A stretch of DNA of 40,766 nt from Bacteroidia bacterium. GTDB lineage: Bacteria; Bacteroidota; Bacteroidia; Flavobacteriales_E; Vicingaceae. Shown here in pieces: positions 23,055-31,729 of this stretch. Numbering within the stretch: the first letter of the stretch is position 1; each line of letters starts with the position of its first letter. A model generated the notes under the pieces. It saw only the letters and a program-made list of their open reading frames with translations. It had not been told where the DNA came from and ran no database searches. The stretch is from assembly GCA_030426475.1 (NCBI GenBank), contig JAUHYR010000015.1, positions 1 through 40,766 on the forward strand. The letters are read 5' to 3'. A program made the translations under genes and the position numbers.

Positions 23055-23963
23055 TTAGGAGTTTTTAAAAAAGCTTTTATAAACGACCCACCCTAAAAAG
23101 GCAAACAAAAATAATGGCCAGATTCCAAATAAAACAACAACAATATTTTTTAAAACATCCCATCCGGTTTTAATAGATTCCCATACCTGAGAAAAGAAGC
23201 TAGGCTGATATGCGTCAATGTTTTTAAAGTTTTCCATAACGCTTCTTTTTACGGATTGCCTTTGATAAATATTTAAGTTAATGGTGCTGTAATCAATTTG
23301 GTCTTGAATGCTTAGAGAAGATAACTTTGCTTTGTCTGCCAACTCTTTTTTGTTTAACAGGTTTTCTTCGGCATTGGAAGTTTCCTTAAGCTTTTTACCT
23401 CTATTATCGATGGCATCAGTAATTCTTTCGGAGTGGTCTTCAATTCTTTTTTGGGTGAGCTTGTTTGAAACCAAAGAAAGGGTTACATCTTGTGCTTTAA
23501 TTGTTCGATAATCAAGATAGTCAATGTGAATAGCCATAGTTCTTATTGCGCTATCTAATTTGGTATTTGGCACTCTTATAATCAATTCGTTTTTTACCGT
23601 ATAAAAAATGGATTCCAAGGAGGAGTCTGCGCTTATAGGCGTTACATCTTTTCGGTCTATAGAGCTGTTTAAATGAGTGTAGGTAACAAAGCCACCATAA
23701 CTAGCTGCAATGTCTTCTAATGAAAGCGTAGCTTTAAAAACATCTTTAACTCTAAACTTTAAATCGGCAGTTCGAATAAACTTTCTGGAAGTGTCTTTAC
23801 TAACAGCAGCCGCTGAAGAAGAAACGAACCCGTTAGAATATTCTGTAATGGAATCTGAATAAGACGCACTGTTTTCGCTAGACATATATTCTTTTTCTTC
23901 ATAAGCACTTCCACAACCAATTAATAATAAAAGACTAACACAAACTCCAATAATAGTTTTCAT
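23055..23963 (-). CDS. DUF4349 lipoprotein
   Basis: 302 residues. Lipoprotein signal (SLLLLIGC, Cys about 17), Ser/Tyr-rich linker, then the DUF4349 domain (about 62-285): RKFIRTADLKFRVKDV, YGGFVTYTHL, ELIIRVPNTKLDSAI, an extended coiled coil around 170-215, and STINLNIYQ. It ends in a transmembrane helix (VVVLFGIWPLFLFAFLGWVVY, about 275-296) and a short basic tail. The family is membrane-attached and uncharacterised. An own promoter-like element lies upstream, and a 91-bp gap separates it from bestrophin. Confidence 0.87.
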   Translation of the reverse strand: MKTIIGVCVSLLLLIGCGSAYEEKEYMSSENSASYSDSITEYSNGFVSSSAAAVSKDTSRKFIRTADLKFRVKDVFKATLSLEDIAASYGGFVTYTHLNSSIDRKDVTPISADSSLESIFYTVKNELIIRVPNTKLDSAIRTMAIHIDYLDYRTIKAQDVTLSLVSNKLTQKRIEDHSERITDAIDNRGKKLKETSNAEENLLNKKELADKAKLSSLSIQDQIDYSTINLNIYQRQSVKRSVMENFKNIDAYQPSFFSQVWESIKTGWDVLKNIVVVLFGIWPLFLFAFLGWVVYKSFFKNS

Positions 23964-23982
23964 AGTAAATAGATTAGGTATT

Positions 23983-24017
23983 CAAATATAGTGTAAAATG
24001 AAATATGAATGCCCAAG
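23983..24017 (-). promoter_or_regulatory. Bacteroidota-type promoter of the DUF4349 gene
   Basis: Minus strand CTTG, 23 bp, TATATTTG (perfect TAnnTTTG), 19 bp before the ATG at 23963. Spacing is at the upper limit. Confidence 0.35.
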
Positions 24018-24044
24018 ACGGACATTTAATTGCTATAGTAAAAG

Positions 24045-25694
24045 CTAAAAAGAAGTCTGCTTTACCACCCTTGAAGTAGTGGTTGTTGTTTTTATAAAAT
24101 ATACTCCGGGACTTAAGCCGGAAAGGTCTATTTCTATTTTATTGTTTTGTATTGTGCTTTGAGAAGTTAGGAGGGTTACCTCTTGCCCAAGCATATCATA
24201 AACCCCTATCTGTTGCAGCTCATATAGGTTGGCTTCTACAATAATTTTATTGCTGGTAGGGTTTGGATAAATGGAAACAGAAGAGCTTTCAATATCATCA
24301 AAGTTTACGGTTACCGTTTGCGAGTAGTCAAAACTGCCGTCAAAATCAGTTTGCTTTAATCGATAATAAGAAATGCCGGCAAAAGGGTTTTCATCTACCG
24401 CCTCATAATTTTTATGGGTAGAAGAGGTTCCTGCTCCGTTTACTCTTTCTATTTCATGCCATGCTTTTCCGTCTTGTGAGCGCTCAATGGTAAAATAATC
24501 GTTATTGACTTCTGAAGCAGTTTCCCATTCAATGGTCACTGTTTTATGTTCTGTAGCGGAGCATCTAAAACTTATTAGCTCTGTAGGCAACGTAGCACAA
24601 AGTACAGAGGCACTCATTTGTGCCGAAACTACATAAAAGGTAGAAGGGCTGTTTTGATTGTTATATTCCGTAGCAATCCAGCTTGCAGATAATACTGCCG
24701 GAATGGCTCTTACCTCATCAATGTCTCCATGAAATCGATTGGCAGTTTCTCCAGCGGCTACTTCACCACCAATGGAGGCGTTTCCGGTAGGTGTTCCAAA
24801 AGCTCCTGTAACAACAGCGCTGGTAATTAAAGCTCCGTCAACATACATAAATTTTGTGCGGGTAGAGTGGTCGTAAACTCCCGCTACATAGTGCCAGGTG
24901 TTATTATTAATGGTTCCTCCCGGTGAATCAAGGCTAACTGGATTCATTCCTCTGATATAAAAACGCAACATCCCTGTTCCCGGGTCGCCAACGCTTAATG
25001 CATGGCAGCCATTGGCATTGGTGGCATCATCACATATTACTCTTTGTCCTGCACGCGTATTGTCTGCTGTTCTTATCCATGCGGTGTAAGAAAAACTATT
25101 GTTTCTGTTGGGATGAGAAGGGAGCTCAATCCAGTGATTTGGGTCGGTAAAGTTTCTTCCGTTTCCACTGTTATTTGCAGGGGTCATATTTGCTGAGCCG
25201 TTATTGGTTCCATTATTTCCATTTCCGCTGGCATCTGCAAAGGTGTTGTTTAAATGCCAAACACCGTCATAGCCTACATTCCAGGTAGAGCTTACGGAAG
25301 GATTTGCACTAATTCCCGAATTACCGTAATACATGTGTATGTTGGTATTGGTAGAATTACTTAGTGATGGTATTTTAACCCAGGCAATGTACTCTCCTGT
25401 TGCGGCATTGTATCTTTCTATTTGGTGGTCAAGCTGGGTTACACAGTCGCTCAAGGTAAAAATAATATCGTATCCATTAGCATTTTCAACATTTCCGGAA
25501 TTGGCCACTGTTCTTAAGTCAGGGTCTGTAAAATGGATTAAAACCGGGAAATTTGTTAGAGGCGTACCACCCGCAACTTGTGATGCCTGAATAAGCACTT
25601 GCTTACCAAAATTATATCCTGCCGGCTGACTGTATAAATTAATAAAAGATAAAAACGAAAAGGAAAGAGCAAATAAAAGTTTAATATTTCGCAT
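24045..25694 (-). CDS. secreted DUF2341-LamG protein with T9SS sorting domain
   Basis: 549 residues. Signal peptide with core LLFALSFSFLSFINLY. Then a DUF2341 domain (about 25-145: LTNFPVLIHFTDPDLR, YNAATGEYIAWVKIP, IHMYYGN), a LamG/concanavalin-like domain (about 146-350: GVWHLNNTFADASGNGNNGT, SYTAWIRTADN, DIDEVRAIPAVLSASWIATEY), and a fibronectin-like strand region (about 370-455, LPTELISFRCSATEHKTVTI). The T9SS type A domain comes last (about 470-549, SSVSIYPNPTSNKIIVEA, YDMLGQEV, LSPGVYFIKTT). This is a typical carbohydrate- or surface-binding secreted protein; adhesion or glycan binding is inferred. Confidence 0.88.
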   Translation of the reverse strand: MRNIKLLFALSFSFLSFINLYSQPAGYNFGKQVLIQASQVAGGTPLTNFPVLIHFTDPDLRTVANSGNVENANGYDIIFTLSDCVTQLDHQIERYNAATGEYIAWVKIPSLSNSTNTNIHMYYGNSGISANPSVSSTWNVGYDGVWHLNNTFADASGNGNNGTNNGSANMTPANNSGNGRNFTDPNHWIELPSHPNRNNSFSYTAWIRTADNTRAGQRVICDDATNANGCHALSVGDPGTGMLRFYIRGMNPVSLDSPGGTINNNTWHYVAGVYDHSTRTKFMYVDGALITSAVVTGAFGTPTGNASIGGEVAAGETANRFHGDIDEVRAIPAVLSASWIATEYNNQNSPSTFYVVSAQMSASVLCATLPTELISFRCSATEHKTVTIEWETASEVNNDYFTIERSQDGKAWHEIERVNGAGTSSTHKNYEAVDENPFAGISYYRLKQTDFDGSFDYSQTVTVNFDDIESSSVSIYPNPTSNKIIVEANLYELQQIGVYDMLGQEVTLLTSQSTIQNNKIEIDLSGLSPGVYFIKTTTTTSRVVKQTSF

Positions 25695-25800
25695 TTTACT
25701 TTAAATTTTTAAAAATCAAAGCAGGCTAACACGCTGACTTTGTGTAAGGTAAAGGTAACAAAAAAATAGAGACTAGGTATTTTTACCTAAAAGAAAGAAA

Positions 25801-26478
25801 TTATTTATTAGTGTAAACAGGAGTATGATTATCCATATTCTCTAAATAATTTCGGTAGCGAACAAGCTCGCTTTTTCTTTCTTCTTCTGTTATTCTGGCA
25901 GGGCTAAAACAGATAAAAGGAGGTAAAACCGTCATACCCACAAAGTAAAACATGCCATGATGGATAGGAAATAGAATGTTATCTAAGTTGCCATTTTTGC
26001 CTGACTCTCCATAGGCTTGTTGAGGGCCTCCGGTGGTAATAGTAACAAAGGCTGTTTTGTCTTTATAAATACCATTGTCATACACTCCTTTTCCCGCACC
26101 GTACACAAACCCCATGGCAAAGACCCTATCTACCCAGCCTTTTAAAATAGCGGGAAGACCGAACCACCATAAAGGAAAGTTAAAAATTAGAATATCGCAC
26201 CACTCCAGTTTTTCCATTTCAGCTTTTAAGCTTTCTTCAAACAGATTGTTTTGAAAAGCGTGCACTTGTTCCATCTGATATTTAAAAAAATCAGGGTTTT
26301 GCAAGCTGATAAAGTCATGTTTATCACCAACAGGATTAAATCCCATGGCGCATAAATCACTTTCTTTTACTTCGCAACCGGCCTCAGTAAAATAGGAGGA
26401 AGCAGCATTTTTTAAGCTGGAACAGAAAGAAGCTTTTTCCGGATGAGCATGAACAATTAAGACTTTATTTTTCTTCAT
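25801..26478 (-). CDS. flavodoxin-fold NAD(P)H:quinone reductase
   Basis: 225 residues from ATG 26478 (a TTG 15 bp further upstream is less likely). Flavodoxin_2 fold: VLIVHAHPEKASFCSSL near residues 5-21 (FMN phosphate loop), then CDILIFNFPLWWFGLPAILKGWVDRVF near 96-122, and TTGGPQQAYGESG near 148-160. These are characteristic of KefF/MdaB/NQO-type quinone reductases. Cytoplasmic two-electron reduction of quinones using FMN or FAD. The gene overlaps the end of the TraB/GumN gene by 14 bp and is the last of a probable three-gene operon. Confidence 0.87.
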   Translation of the reverse strand: MKKNKVLIVHAHPEKASFCSSLKNAASSYFTEAGCEVKESDLCAMGFNPVGDKHDFISLQNPDFFKYQMEQVHAFQNNLFEESLKAEMEKLEWCDILIFNFPLWWFGLPAILKGWVDRVFAMGFVYGAGKGVYDNGIYKDKTAFVTITTGGPQQAYGESGKNGNLDNILFPIHHGMFYFVGMTVLPPFICFSPARITEEERKSELVRYRNYLENMDNHTPVYTNK

Positions 26479-27325
26479 TAAAAGAAAACTCAACAGGTTT
26501 AACGGTATATCCTTTTTGCCTTAATAAAGCAATAACTCCTTTTTCTCCACCCAGGTGCGCAGCACCAACTGCGTTAAAGGTTTTTTGTTCTGCGCTATAC
26601 TTGGCGATGTTTTTTGCCATTACTTTATTTCGCTTGTCCAAAAACTCTTTGGTAAAATTTTCGGGCATGGAGGTGTCGTTCATCAAGATCATCAACTGCT
26701 CCAAGTCCTGCTTTAAATAATTACTGATAAGCTCTTCAAATTTTTCACTTTGGCTAGAAGTGTCTTTTAGGCTTTTCAATAACATTTTGGCTTGTTCTTT
26801 GGGAGAAATAGCATCAACAGCCGCAATTTGTTCTTCAAACTTTTCAATGGAAAGTGGTTTTTTATTAAGCTTTTTTGCTTCGTCTAACAAATACATATCT
26901 AAGGCTAATGGCATTTCTTTTTTTAAGTCTCCCTTCATCATTTGTGCGGAAATAAAGAAAGGCTTCATTTTATTGAACGCCATGGCGCTCATGCCTAATT
27001 TATCTTTAATCATAGAATCGACAAAGGCATATTCTTCCGGAGTGAACAATTCTTTTAAGGTTGTTTTTTCCAGCAGCATTTTTTCTTGCACAAGCTTAGG
27101 GTCAATGTCGCTTAAAAGCACTTCCATTGCATAGGCGTCACAGCTTTTAAAGATACTCCAAACAGTATCAGGCAGGGCAAACACTCTTTTGTCCTGAATG
27201 TGAATAGTACCATAGAGATAAGAAGGGGAGTCTAAGTTTTTTCCGGAAATTTCCCACAACAAAGACTGTCCTTGTAAAGCAAGAACAGAGGTTGCGGTTA
27301 AGAATAAGGAGAGAAGTTTTTTCAT
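26465..27325 (-). CDS. TraB/GumN-family protein
   Basis: 286 residues with a signal peptide (SLFLTATSVLAL, cleavage near QGQS). GumN/TraB hallmarks: LLWEISGKNLDSPSYLYGTIHI near 23-44, central helical region, and C-terminal FNAVGAAHLGGEKGVIALLRQKGYTV near 252-277. The two G-x-x-H-type motifs (GTIHI and GAAHL) are thought to form a metalloprotease-like centre. Periplasmic. The start overlaps the MORN-protein stop by 4 bp, and the 3' end overlaps the reductase gene. Precise function unknown. Confidence 0.87.
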   Translation of the reverse strand: MKKLLSLFLTATSVLALQGQSLLWEISGKNLDSPSYLYGTIHIQDKRVFALPDTVWSIFKSCDAYAMEVLLSDIDPKLVQEKMLLEKTTLKELFTPEEYAFVDSMIKDKLGMSAMAFNKMKPFFISAQMMKGDLKKEMPLALDMYLLDEAKKLNKKPLSIEKFEEQIAAVDAISPKEQAKMLLKSLKDTSSQSEKFEELISNYLKQDLEQLMILMNDTSMPENFTKEFLDKRNKVMAKNIAKYSAEQKTFNAVGAAHLGGEKGVIALLRQKGYTVKPVEFSFNEEK

Positions 27326-27897
27326 TTGTTTGTGAAAGTTTTTTCGTGTACTAAATCACCCTTTGAAAAGGTTCTGACTTTAATAAGTTTTCCGTCAACA
27401 TCCCAGTAATTCCAGGTTCCATTTGGAAAACCATCCAAAAAATAACCGTCTTGCCATTTTTTTCCATTGGCATGTGTTACAAAGTAATAACCATTTCGTG
27501 AGCCATTGGTGTAAGTGTACTGTATTAAAACACTTCCGTCATTACTATTAAAGTATTTTTCTTCTCCGTGCAAAACGCCTTTTCTAAAATTAATTTCTTT
27601 TGACTTCTTTCCGGAAGAGCTGTAGCTGGTCCAAGGTCCTTCTTGTAAGCCGTTTTCTACATTACCTTCTATTTTTAATTTGGTTTTTCCTTTGTCATAA
27701 TAAATTTTCCAGTGCCCGTCAGCTACACCTTTTTTCATAATAAACCGCTCCAGATAGTTGTCCACATCTTCACCAACTATAAGGTAAACTTTTTTCATAT
27801 AGACGGTATCTCCATACATAATATGAAATTCTTCCTGAGAAAAGGAACTGAATCCAAAACTCAAAAGAAAAAAGAAGCTTAAAAAAGATTTTATCAT
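27322..27897 (-). CDS. secreted MORN-like (YwqK-type) repeat protein
   Basis: 191 residues. Signal peptide FLSFFFLLSFGFSSFS. The mature protein consists of MORN-variant repeats of the form DGxWxxYYxxGK: ADGHWKIYYDKGKTK, QEGPWTSYSSSGKKS, LHGEEKYFNSNDG, RNGYYFVTHANGKKW, PNGTWNYWDVDGKL. Such repeats occur in many Bacteroidota envelope proteins. No enzymatic motif. First gene of the operon with TraB/GumN and quinone reductase (4-bp overlap downstream). Promoter-like element at 27905-27933. Confidence 0.82.
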   Translation of the reverse strand: MIKSFLSFFFLLSFGFSSFSQEEFHIMYGDTVYMKKVYLIVGEDVDNYLERFIMKKGVADGHWKIYYDKGKTKLKIEGNVENGLQEGPWTSYSSSGKKSKEINFRKGVLHGEEKYFNSNDGSVLIQYTYTNGSRNGYYFVTHANGKKWQDGYFLDGFPNGTWNYWDVDGKLIKVRTFSKGDLVHEKTFTNK

Positions 27898-27899
27898 CG

Positions 27900-27930
27900 T
27901 CTGGCAAAGGTATTAAAAAGAGTACATTTG
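27900..27930 (+). promoter_or_regulatory. promoter of the polysaccharide deacetylase gene, overlapping the divergent promoter
   Basis: TCTG (27900-27903), 19 bp, TACATTTG (27923-27930), a perfect -7 element. It overlaps almost completely with the minus-strand promoter at 27905-27933, so the two divergent genes may compete for RNA polymerase. Confidence 0.45.
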
Positions 27931-27933
27931 AAA
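27905..27933 (-). promoter_or_regulatory. promoter of the MORN/TraB/reductase operon
   Basis: Minus strand TTTC, 17 bp, TACCTTTG (perfect TAnnTTTG), 7 bp before the ATG at 27897. Confidence 0.5.
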
Positions 27934-27966
27934 CACATTAGTTTACCAATTTAAAAAAAGCGGAAG

Positions 27967-28578
27967 TTGTACTTAGTAAAAACGCCATATTTAATTAAAA
28001 AATACTTTTCAAAATTTGTTTGGGATGTTCCTAAATTACCTCACTCTATCTTTCTTACATTTGATGACGGACCAACTCCCGGAATAACAGAATTTGTATT
28101 GGAAGAACTTGACAAATACCAAGCCAAAGCAAGCTTTTTTTGTATAGGAGAAAGGGTAGAAAAACACCCTGACTTGTTTGAGCAAATTAAGACTCAAGGC
28201 CATATAATTGCCAATCATACCTACTCTCATTTGAACGGAAAAAAAACCTCAAAAGAAGGTTACTTAGCAGACTTTAAAAAATGCGAAAAGGTTTTTTCTT
28301 CTAAACTGTTTCGACCGCCTTATGGAAAGATAACAAAGGCTCAGTATGATGAGGTGTTAAAAACACATCAAATAATCATGTGGGATGTTTTAAGTGGAGA
28401 TTTTGACGTTGCAATTTCTAAAGAGGGCTGTTGGAAAAATGTTAGGGAAAATACCAAAGGTGGCTCTATAGTCGTTTTTCATGACAGCGAAAAGGCGGAA
28501 GAAAAGCTGTTTTATACTTTACCTAAAACACTAGAGCATTTTTCAAAAAAAGGGTTTCGTTTTGAGTCGATACAATAA
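27967..28578 (+). CDS. polysaccharide deacetylase (NodB homology)
   Basis: 203 residues. Starts with TTG at 27967; no better ATG keeps the N-terminal hydrophobic/basic segment. NodB domain motifs: TFDDGP with D33 (base) and D34 (metal), NHTYSH with H84 and H88, RPPYG at 116-120, MWDVLSGDFD near 138-147, and VVFHD near 170. All catalytic positions are present, so it should be an active metal-dependent N- or O-deacetylase of a cell-wall or exported polysaccharide. No clear signal peptide is seen, so location is uncertain. Followed by a terminator shared with the convergent gene. Confidence 0.9.
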   Translation: MYLVKTPYLIKKYFSKFVWDVPKLPHSIFLTFDDGPTPGITEFVLEELDKYQAKASFFCIGERVEKHPDLFEQIKTQGHIIANHTYSHLNGKKTSKEGYLADFKKCEKVFSSKLFRPPYGKITKAQYDEVLKTHQIIMWDVLSGDFDVAISKEGCWKNVRENTKGGSIVVFHDSEKAEEKLFYTLPKTLEHFSKKGFRFESIQ

Positions 28579-28580
28579 AA

Positions 28581-28604
28581 AAAGCGACACACCGGTCGCT
28601 TTTC
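28581..28604. terminator. bidirectional terminator between convergent genes
   Basis: Stem AAAGCGAC/GTCGCTTT with an 8-nt loop. The minus strand has a seven-T run (TTTTTTT), the plus strand only four, so it works best for the minus-strand gene at 28607. Confidence 0.75.
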
Positions 28605-28606
28605 GA

Positions 28607-29077
28607 CTAATGTTTTTCCATGTGTGCAGGCTTGTCCTTAGCAACTCTTTTTTCTGCATGAAGTTCTTTCATTTTAACTCTTTGCTCTGCAGTTAAAATT
28701 TTATTCATTTGCTGATGATGAACAAACTTTAATTTTTCTTTCTGTGCTTTTAAGGTATAAATTTCATCAATCAATGCATTTGCCTCATCAATATTTGCGT
28801 TTTCATCTTCTTTAAGCTCTTGAAGTCTAGCCTCTTTTTCTTTTAACTCATTTTTTATTGGCTCAATGTCTTCTTTGTGCATTTTTCTTACCTCTTGCAT
28901 TTCTTCTTTTTGTTTTTCAGTAAGATTTAATTCTTTCATCATTTCTTCATGATGTTTTTTGTGCATTTCTTCTTTTTTATCAGAAGGAGCCATGGCTTCT
29001 TTTGTGGTTTGTGCATTTATTGTAACTATGCTTCCTAAAGAGAATAATAAGGCGGCAGTTAAGTTTATTGTTTTCAT
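28607..29077 (-). CDS. secreted helical Spy/CpxP-like protein
   Basis: 156 residues from ATG 29077; an upstream ATG at 29119 would add 14 residues before the signal peptide and is rejected. Signal peptide LTAALLFSLGSIVTINAQ. The mature protein is almost all charged helix, rich in Lys, Glu, Met and His, with LTEKQKEEMQEVRK near 50 and LTAEQRVKMKELHAEK near 128. This resembles the LTxxQ motif pairs of periplasmic Spy/CpxP chaperone-like proteins. His/Met content suggests metal binding. Assignment to the family is by pattern, not certain. Confidence 0.7.
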   Translation of the reverse strand: MKTINLTAALLFSLGSIVTINAQTTKEAMAPSDKKEEMHKKHHEEMMKELNLTEKQKEEMQEVRKMHKEDIEPIKNELKEKEARLQELKEDENANIDEANALIDEIYTLKAQKEKLKFVHHQQMNKILTAEQRVKMKELHAEKRVAKDKPAHMEKH

Positions 29078-29140
29078 AATGATTAATTTAAAGGTTAATT
29101 TTTTGTTGACATGAACCATGCCAAAGCCTAAAGCTAACGA

Positions 29141-31672
29141 TTATAATTCAAATTTAGTACTAATCTTTACTCCAAAAGGTCTAGCTCCGTTTCCTAAGTG
29201 CGTAACTCTATGCACAAAATCAATTCTTACAAAACGAAGAATATTTGAAACTCCGTAACCAACCTCTATGTAGGGCAAATCTCTTAAGCTTTTGAAAACA
29301 GGAACAGGAACGCCTTCGCTATTTAACTTAAATGGAAACCCATTTGAGTCGTACAGAGGGACAAGAGCAAGATTATTTTGTCCAACGGAACCGTACAAGA
29401 TGTTGGAGGTAGCAAAAAATCTCCAATCCAGTTTTTTAATTAGCGGAATTCTGTTGCTTATTAAACCTTCAAATTTATGCGTCAATCTTAATGAAACGTA
29501 TTTGTCGCTCACAAACTCAGAGATGTCCATTAAGTTAAACGACTTTGTATTGTAAAAAGGAGTAATGTTTCCTAAATGGTTTTCTAAAAGAGGGTAAGGA
29601 ACACTTGAAGGAATGTAGGCGGTTTCCAACTCATATTGTGTACGCCCAAAAATACCTACACGTACATTTTGCTCAACTACAAACATGTATTTTCTGTAAG
29701 CTAAATTGCTTCCTAAGACACCTTTTATTCCTTCTGAAAAGCGAAGTGTAAAAATAGGATATTGACCTGTTCCAAAGCTTACTCTGGAATTGTCGTTTTG
29801 CAATAACTTTTCCTTAAAGGCAACTCTAAACTCTAGCTCTATTTCGCTAGTAGTAAAAGTTCTAGCGGTTTCATAAAGCCCTCCTTCAATAGAGCTTGGT
29901 TTAAAATATTCAAAGTTGTAAAGAGGATTAAAGTTTCGGTTTCTAAACGAAATTTTTGAAGTGAAGCCTTTTACAATATCCATTTGTAAATAGGCTTTGT
30001 TTAAAGTATGCCAATAAGGATTGCTTACATTTCCCCAACGGTTTGAAGCGATAAAAAGCGTATTTTTTTCATCTAAGTCTGAACGCCAAATACCTACTCT
30101 GTCAATATCTTCTTTTCTTTCAATACCGCCTACTAACCATTTACTTCGGTTGAAAATATAGTCAGCGCCAACGGAGTACTTGAGCTTTTGGTCAAGTGTT
30201 CCGTATGCCAGATAGCCTTTAAAAGTGGTTTTTCTACTGAACTTGTAGTTTGTCTTAAAGCCCATTTGAAAACGGTGTCCTTCTATTCTGTTCCAGGCAT
30301 ATAAATATGGATATGGCCCAACATCAAACTTTCCAATTCTTTTATATCCGTTTATTACAATATCTGCAATTTCAACATAAGTTTTAACGACAGGAAGGTT
30401 GTTAATAGTGTCAATTAGATTATAGACTACCTTATCATATTGAGTTAAAGAATCCGGTCTGTTTTCTTCCCAAAACTTTTCATCTTTTAACATGGCTTGT
30501 TCGTCAAGCGTAACGGGCTCTTCATAAAACTTTAAATCTTTAGGCTGATTAATGGTAAAGTTTCTGTTTGAAACGTAAAACTTGGCAAGCATTCCCGCCC
30601 AGTCATCACGAATTTCTCCTACATCAATTACAATTCTTGATTTTGAAGGAAGCCAGGCACCGCCTCTTACTACATTTTCATACTCCTGTTGCAGAACAAT
30701 TTTTTCAATAAAGTTAAGGTTGGCAGTTTTGTCAATTTTTACATCAATTTGCTTAATGGCATAAGAAGAGTCTGCAATCCATATTGTTCCATTGAAAGCC
30801 AAATCTTCCGGGTTTTTGGGCTTGAAAGATATTCGGTAACATAAATCATTACCAACCAATTCCGCAACATTTACCAATTCATATTCATAGAAAGCTCGCC
30901 AGCTATCGGCAATAGGAGAAACAAAATCTTTATCTACAATTTTTAACCAGTTTTGGTAAAAGTTATACTGCTGAAAAGAAGTTCCGATAAGCTGAGATAC
31001 GTATGTACCATCTTCAACGGCAATACCCGAAAGCTTTGTTTTTTTAATGACTTCTTTTTTGCGCTCAGGGCTGGTGATATAATAAAACTCAGAAAGAGAC
31101 TCAGAAAAGAAAACAGGCATAATGGGCCTTCCGTCTTCTCCTTTTACTTTTGAAATACTGTCAATTACGGCAATAACCTTTTTTACGGGCTTTTTCTTTC
31201 TAAACTTGTCGGTAATATTGTCAACGTCTAACTCAATTTTTGTATAAGAGTCATATTGGTAGGCATTAAGACTTCTAGGGTCATTCACTTTTTTATTGTC
31301 AATTACCTTTCTTAAAATAGCCCATGCCGGATTTTCTCCTTTTGCCGATACAGTAAAAGCCTCAATGTTTACGACATCTGCGGTTAAGTAAAAATTAATG
31401 TTTTGTGTTTTCCCTTTAACTATTTTTTTAGCTAAAGGCTTGTATCCAATATAAGAAGCAATAAGAGAGTCTCCGGGATGGTCTGTTTTTAACTCAAACT
31501 GTCCTTCAAAATTAGTGGATGTTCCTACGGTGGTGTTTTTAAAAAAGACGCTTGCAAAAGGAATTCCTTCTCCGGTAGTTTGGTCGATTACTTTTCCCGT
31601 GATAACTGTTTGCTGTGCAAAAGCTTGCAAAAACAAGAAAGAAGACACAAAGAGAGCGCAAGCAATTTTCAT
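29141..31672 (-). CDS. DUF5686 outer-membrane protein with CarboxypepD_reg domain
   Basis: 843 residues. Signal peptide (CALFVSSFLFLQAFA). Residues about 22-105 are a carboxypeptidase regulatory-like beta sandwich (VITGKVIDQTTGEGIPFASV, IASYIGYKPL). After that comes the DUF5686 region: FTVSAKGENPAWAILRKVI, AFNGTIWIADSSYAIKQIDV, and an antiparallel beta-rich C-terminal half ending in VKISTKFEL, typical of an outer-membrane barrel (aromatic C terminus). Such proteins are common in Bacteroidota with unknown transport or assembly roles. Full length for the family. A 57-bp gap separates it from the S41 protease upstream, so cotranscription is possible. Confidence 0.87.
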   Translation of the reverse strand: MKIACALFVSSFLFLQAFAQQTVITGKVIDQTTGEGIPFASVFFKNTTVGTSTNFEGQFELKTDHPGDSLIASYIGYKPLAKKIVKGKTQNINFYLTADVVNIEAFTVSAKGENPAWAILRKVIDNKKVNDPRSLNAYQYDSYTKIELDVDNITDKFRKKKPVKKVIAVIDSISKVKGEDGRPIMPVFFSESLSEFYYITSPERKKEVIKKTKLSGIAVEDGTYVSQLIGTSFQQYNFYQNWLKIVDKDFVSPIADSWRAFYEYELVNVAELVGNDLCYRISFKPKNPEDLAFNGTIWIADSSYAIKQIDVKIDKTANLNFIEKIVLQQEYENVVRGGAWLPSKSRIVIDVGEIRDDWAGMLAKFYVSNRNFTINQPKDLKFYEEPVTLDEQAMLKDEKFWEENRPDSLTQYDKVVYNLIDTINNLPVVKTYVEIADIVINGYKRIGKFDVGPYPYLYAWNRIEGHRFQMGFKTNYKFSRKTTFKGYLAYGTLDQKLKYSVGADYIFNRSKWLVGGIERKEDIDRVGIWRSDLDEKNTLFIASNRWGNVSNPYWHTLNKAYLQMDIVKGFTSKISFRNRNFNPLYNFEYFKPSSIEGGLYETARTFTTSEIELEFRVAFKEKLLQNDNSRVSFGTGQYPIFTLRFSEGIKGVLGSNLAYRKYMFVVEQNVRVGIFGRTQYELETAYIPSSVPYPLLENHLGNITPFYNTKSFNLMDISEFVSDKYVSLRLTHKFEGLISNRIPLIKKLDWRFFATSNILYGSVGQNNLALVPLYDSNGFPFKLNSEGVPVPVFKSLRDLPYIEVGYGVSNILRFVRIDFVHRVTHLGNGARPFGVKISTKFEL

Positions 31673-31729
31673 AAAAGTCTTTTCTAATACAAGTTTAAAA
31701 CAAAAAAAGAAAAAGCGAAAGGAAATTAA

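Noticed and set aside
23037-23056. AT-only inverted repeat AGAAATAA/TTATTTCT as a terminator
   Set aside because: No GC in the stem core and no T run; too weak to call.
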